Source: Phocaeicola vulgatus ATCC 8482 (GTDB lineage: Bacteria > Bacteroidota > Bacteroidia > Bacteroidales > Bacteroidaceae). From it: a DNA stretch of 64,000 bases. The notes below the pieces were generated by a model. The model saw nothing but the letters and a program-made list of their open reading frames with translations, was not told where the DNA came from and ran no database searches. A program made the translations under genes and the position numbers. Below are positions 63,661-64,000 of the stretch, one piece after another (position 1 is the first letter of the stretch; each line of letters opens with the position of its first letter). Location: assembly GCF_000012825.1 (NCBI RefSeq), contig NC_009614.1, forward strand, positions 558,001-622,000. The letters run 5' to 3'.

Positions 63661-64000
63661 ATTGCCGTTTTTCATCTACTAGGCAAGTTATATAGCACCT
63701 ACTTCGATATATCCGCTAGTCGCTAATATACAGTTGTTTAACTATCTATTCCGAATATCACATATCCGTAAATAGCCATAAATATAAACTATTGTCAAAA
63801 GAACTACATAAAGTCACTATTCTTGTCTGTTAGCTTATTGACAGAAGAAAATAACGGCAATATGGAGATAAAGGTAAGCTGGCTATAGAAAGTGCCCCTT
63901 TGATTAGGTACACTGCCCAGAGGTGAGTATAATCGTACATAGATAAAAAGATTGGAATTACCACGAGCAGAGGCATAACCAGAACTGCCCAGAGTAATTC
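63661..64000. other. Unassigned end of window inside the element
   Basis: No gene is supported on the plus strand. On the minus strand two open frames enter from beyond the window end: one running to a stop at 63830 (hydrophobic, with VLVMPLLVVIPIFLSMYDY) and another to a stop at 63804. Neither is recognisable. The decamer CTGCCCAGAG occurs twice (63913-63922 area and 63986-63995 area). Undecided between a partial gene and structured non-coding DNA. Confidence 0.3.

Larger units (their letters stand above)
58817..64000 (+). mobile_element. Left part of a serine-recombinase mobile element (extends beyond window)
   Basis: The left boundary is set by the abrupt loss of VapE homology at about 58816. 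Inside are a large serine recombinase in the outward-proximal position, then four genes of unknown or weakly known function, all on the plus strand. They are AT-richer and use AGA for arginine much more often than the core genes. No conjugation, capsid or resistance gene is seen in the part available. The right end and the other VapE half should lie outside the window. Class (phage, integrative element or genomic island) is undecided. Confidence 0.65.

Overview
The window reads as a chromosomal segment from a gut Bacteroides/Phocaeicola-type bacterium. Support comes from several Bacteroidota-type promoters (TTTG, about 19 bases, TAnnTTTG), a SusC/SusD pair with an ECF sigma/FecR module, lipoproteins with a Cys-Ser-Asp-rich surface-export start, tRNAs without encoded CCA, and weak Shine-Dalgarno sequences. 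I cannot fix the species from sequence alone.

Layout. 1-918: 5' part of a FabG-like reductase behind a TetR regulator. 1150-1222: initiator tRNA-Met. 1525-17265: a polysaccharide utilisation locus (ECF sigma, FecR anti-sigma, SusC with STN domain, SusD, GH2, GH20, GH2, Ser-type sulfatase), which looks built for a sulfated, galactose- and hexosamine-containing glycan of host type. 17544-19097: fimbrillin-like surface lipoprotein. 19260-22386: a decay zone holding a NuoE/HndA pseudogene, a palindromic repeat block, an intact DEAD-box helicase, remnants of a MntA/HepT-type gene pair and a frameshifted PH-domain gene. 22406-25828: a phosphoesterase-PQQ propeller fusion and an EEP-family lipoprotein. 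25974-28642: cysK-mnmA, convergent with a LuxR-type regulator. 28714-29016: three identical tRNA-Val(TAC) genes. 29232-34697: trpS, a DUF4595-like lipoprotein, and carB behind a leader with a terminator-like hairpin.

34763-40249: TonB-receptor-like protein with a TlpA-like thioredoxin, YaaA, and an OmpA-family porin. 40327-48123 (minus): a compact seven-gene operon, OMP-cysQ-SLC13 transporter-cysC-cysD-cysN-sulfotransferase. It imports sulfate, makes PAPS, transfers the sulfonate to an acceptor and recycles PAP. It has no PAPS reductase, so it is a sulfonation rather than an assimilation unit. 48352-57323 (minus): guaB, three PpiC/SurA-like periplasmic folding proteins, an OstA/LptA-like protein, a small membrane protein and mutL, an envelope-biogenesis block.

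57575-64000: a DUF6078-like gene and the 3' part of a VapE-type primase/helicase gene that is cut inside its Walker A coding sequence. Directly at the break begins an AT-richer element with a large serine recombinase, a ParB-like protein and three unrecognised proteins. Its far end lies outside the window. This element with uncharacterised cargo is the best place for something undescribed. The sulfonation operon is the most biologically striking system, but close relatives have, to my memory, been described in Bacteroides. No CRISPR array, rRNA or intact insertion sequence was seen.
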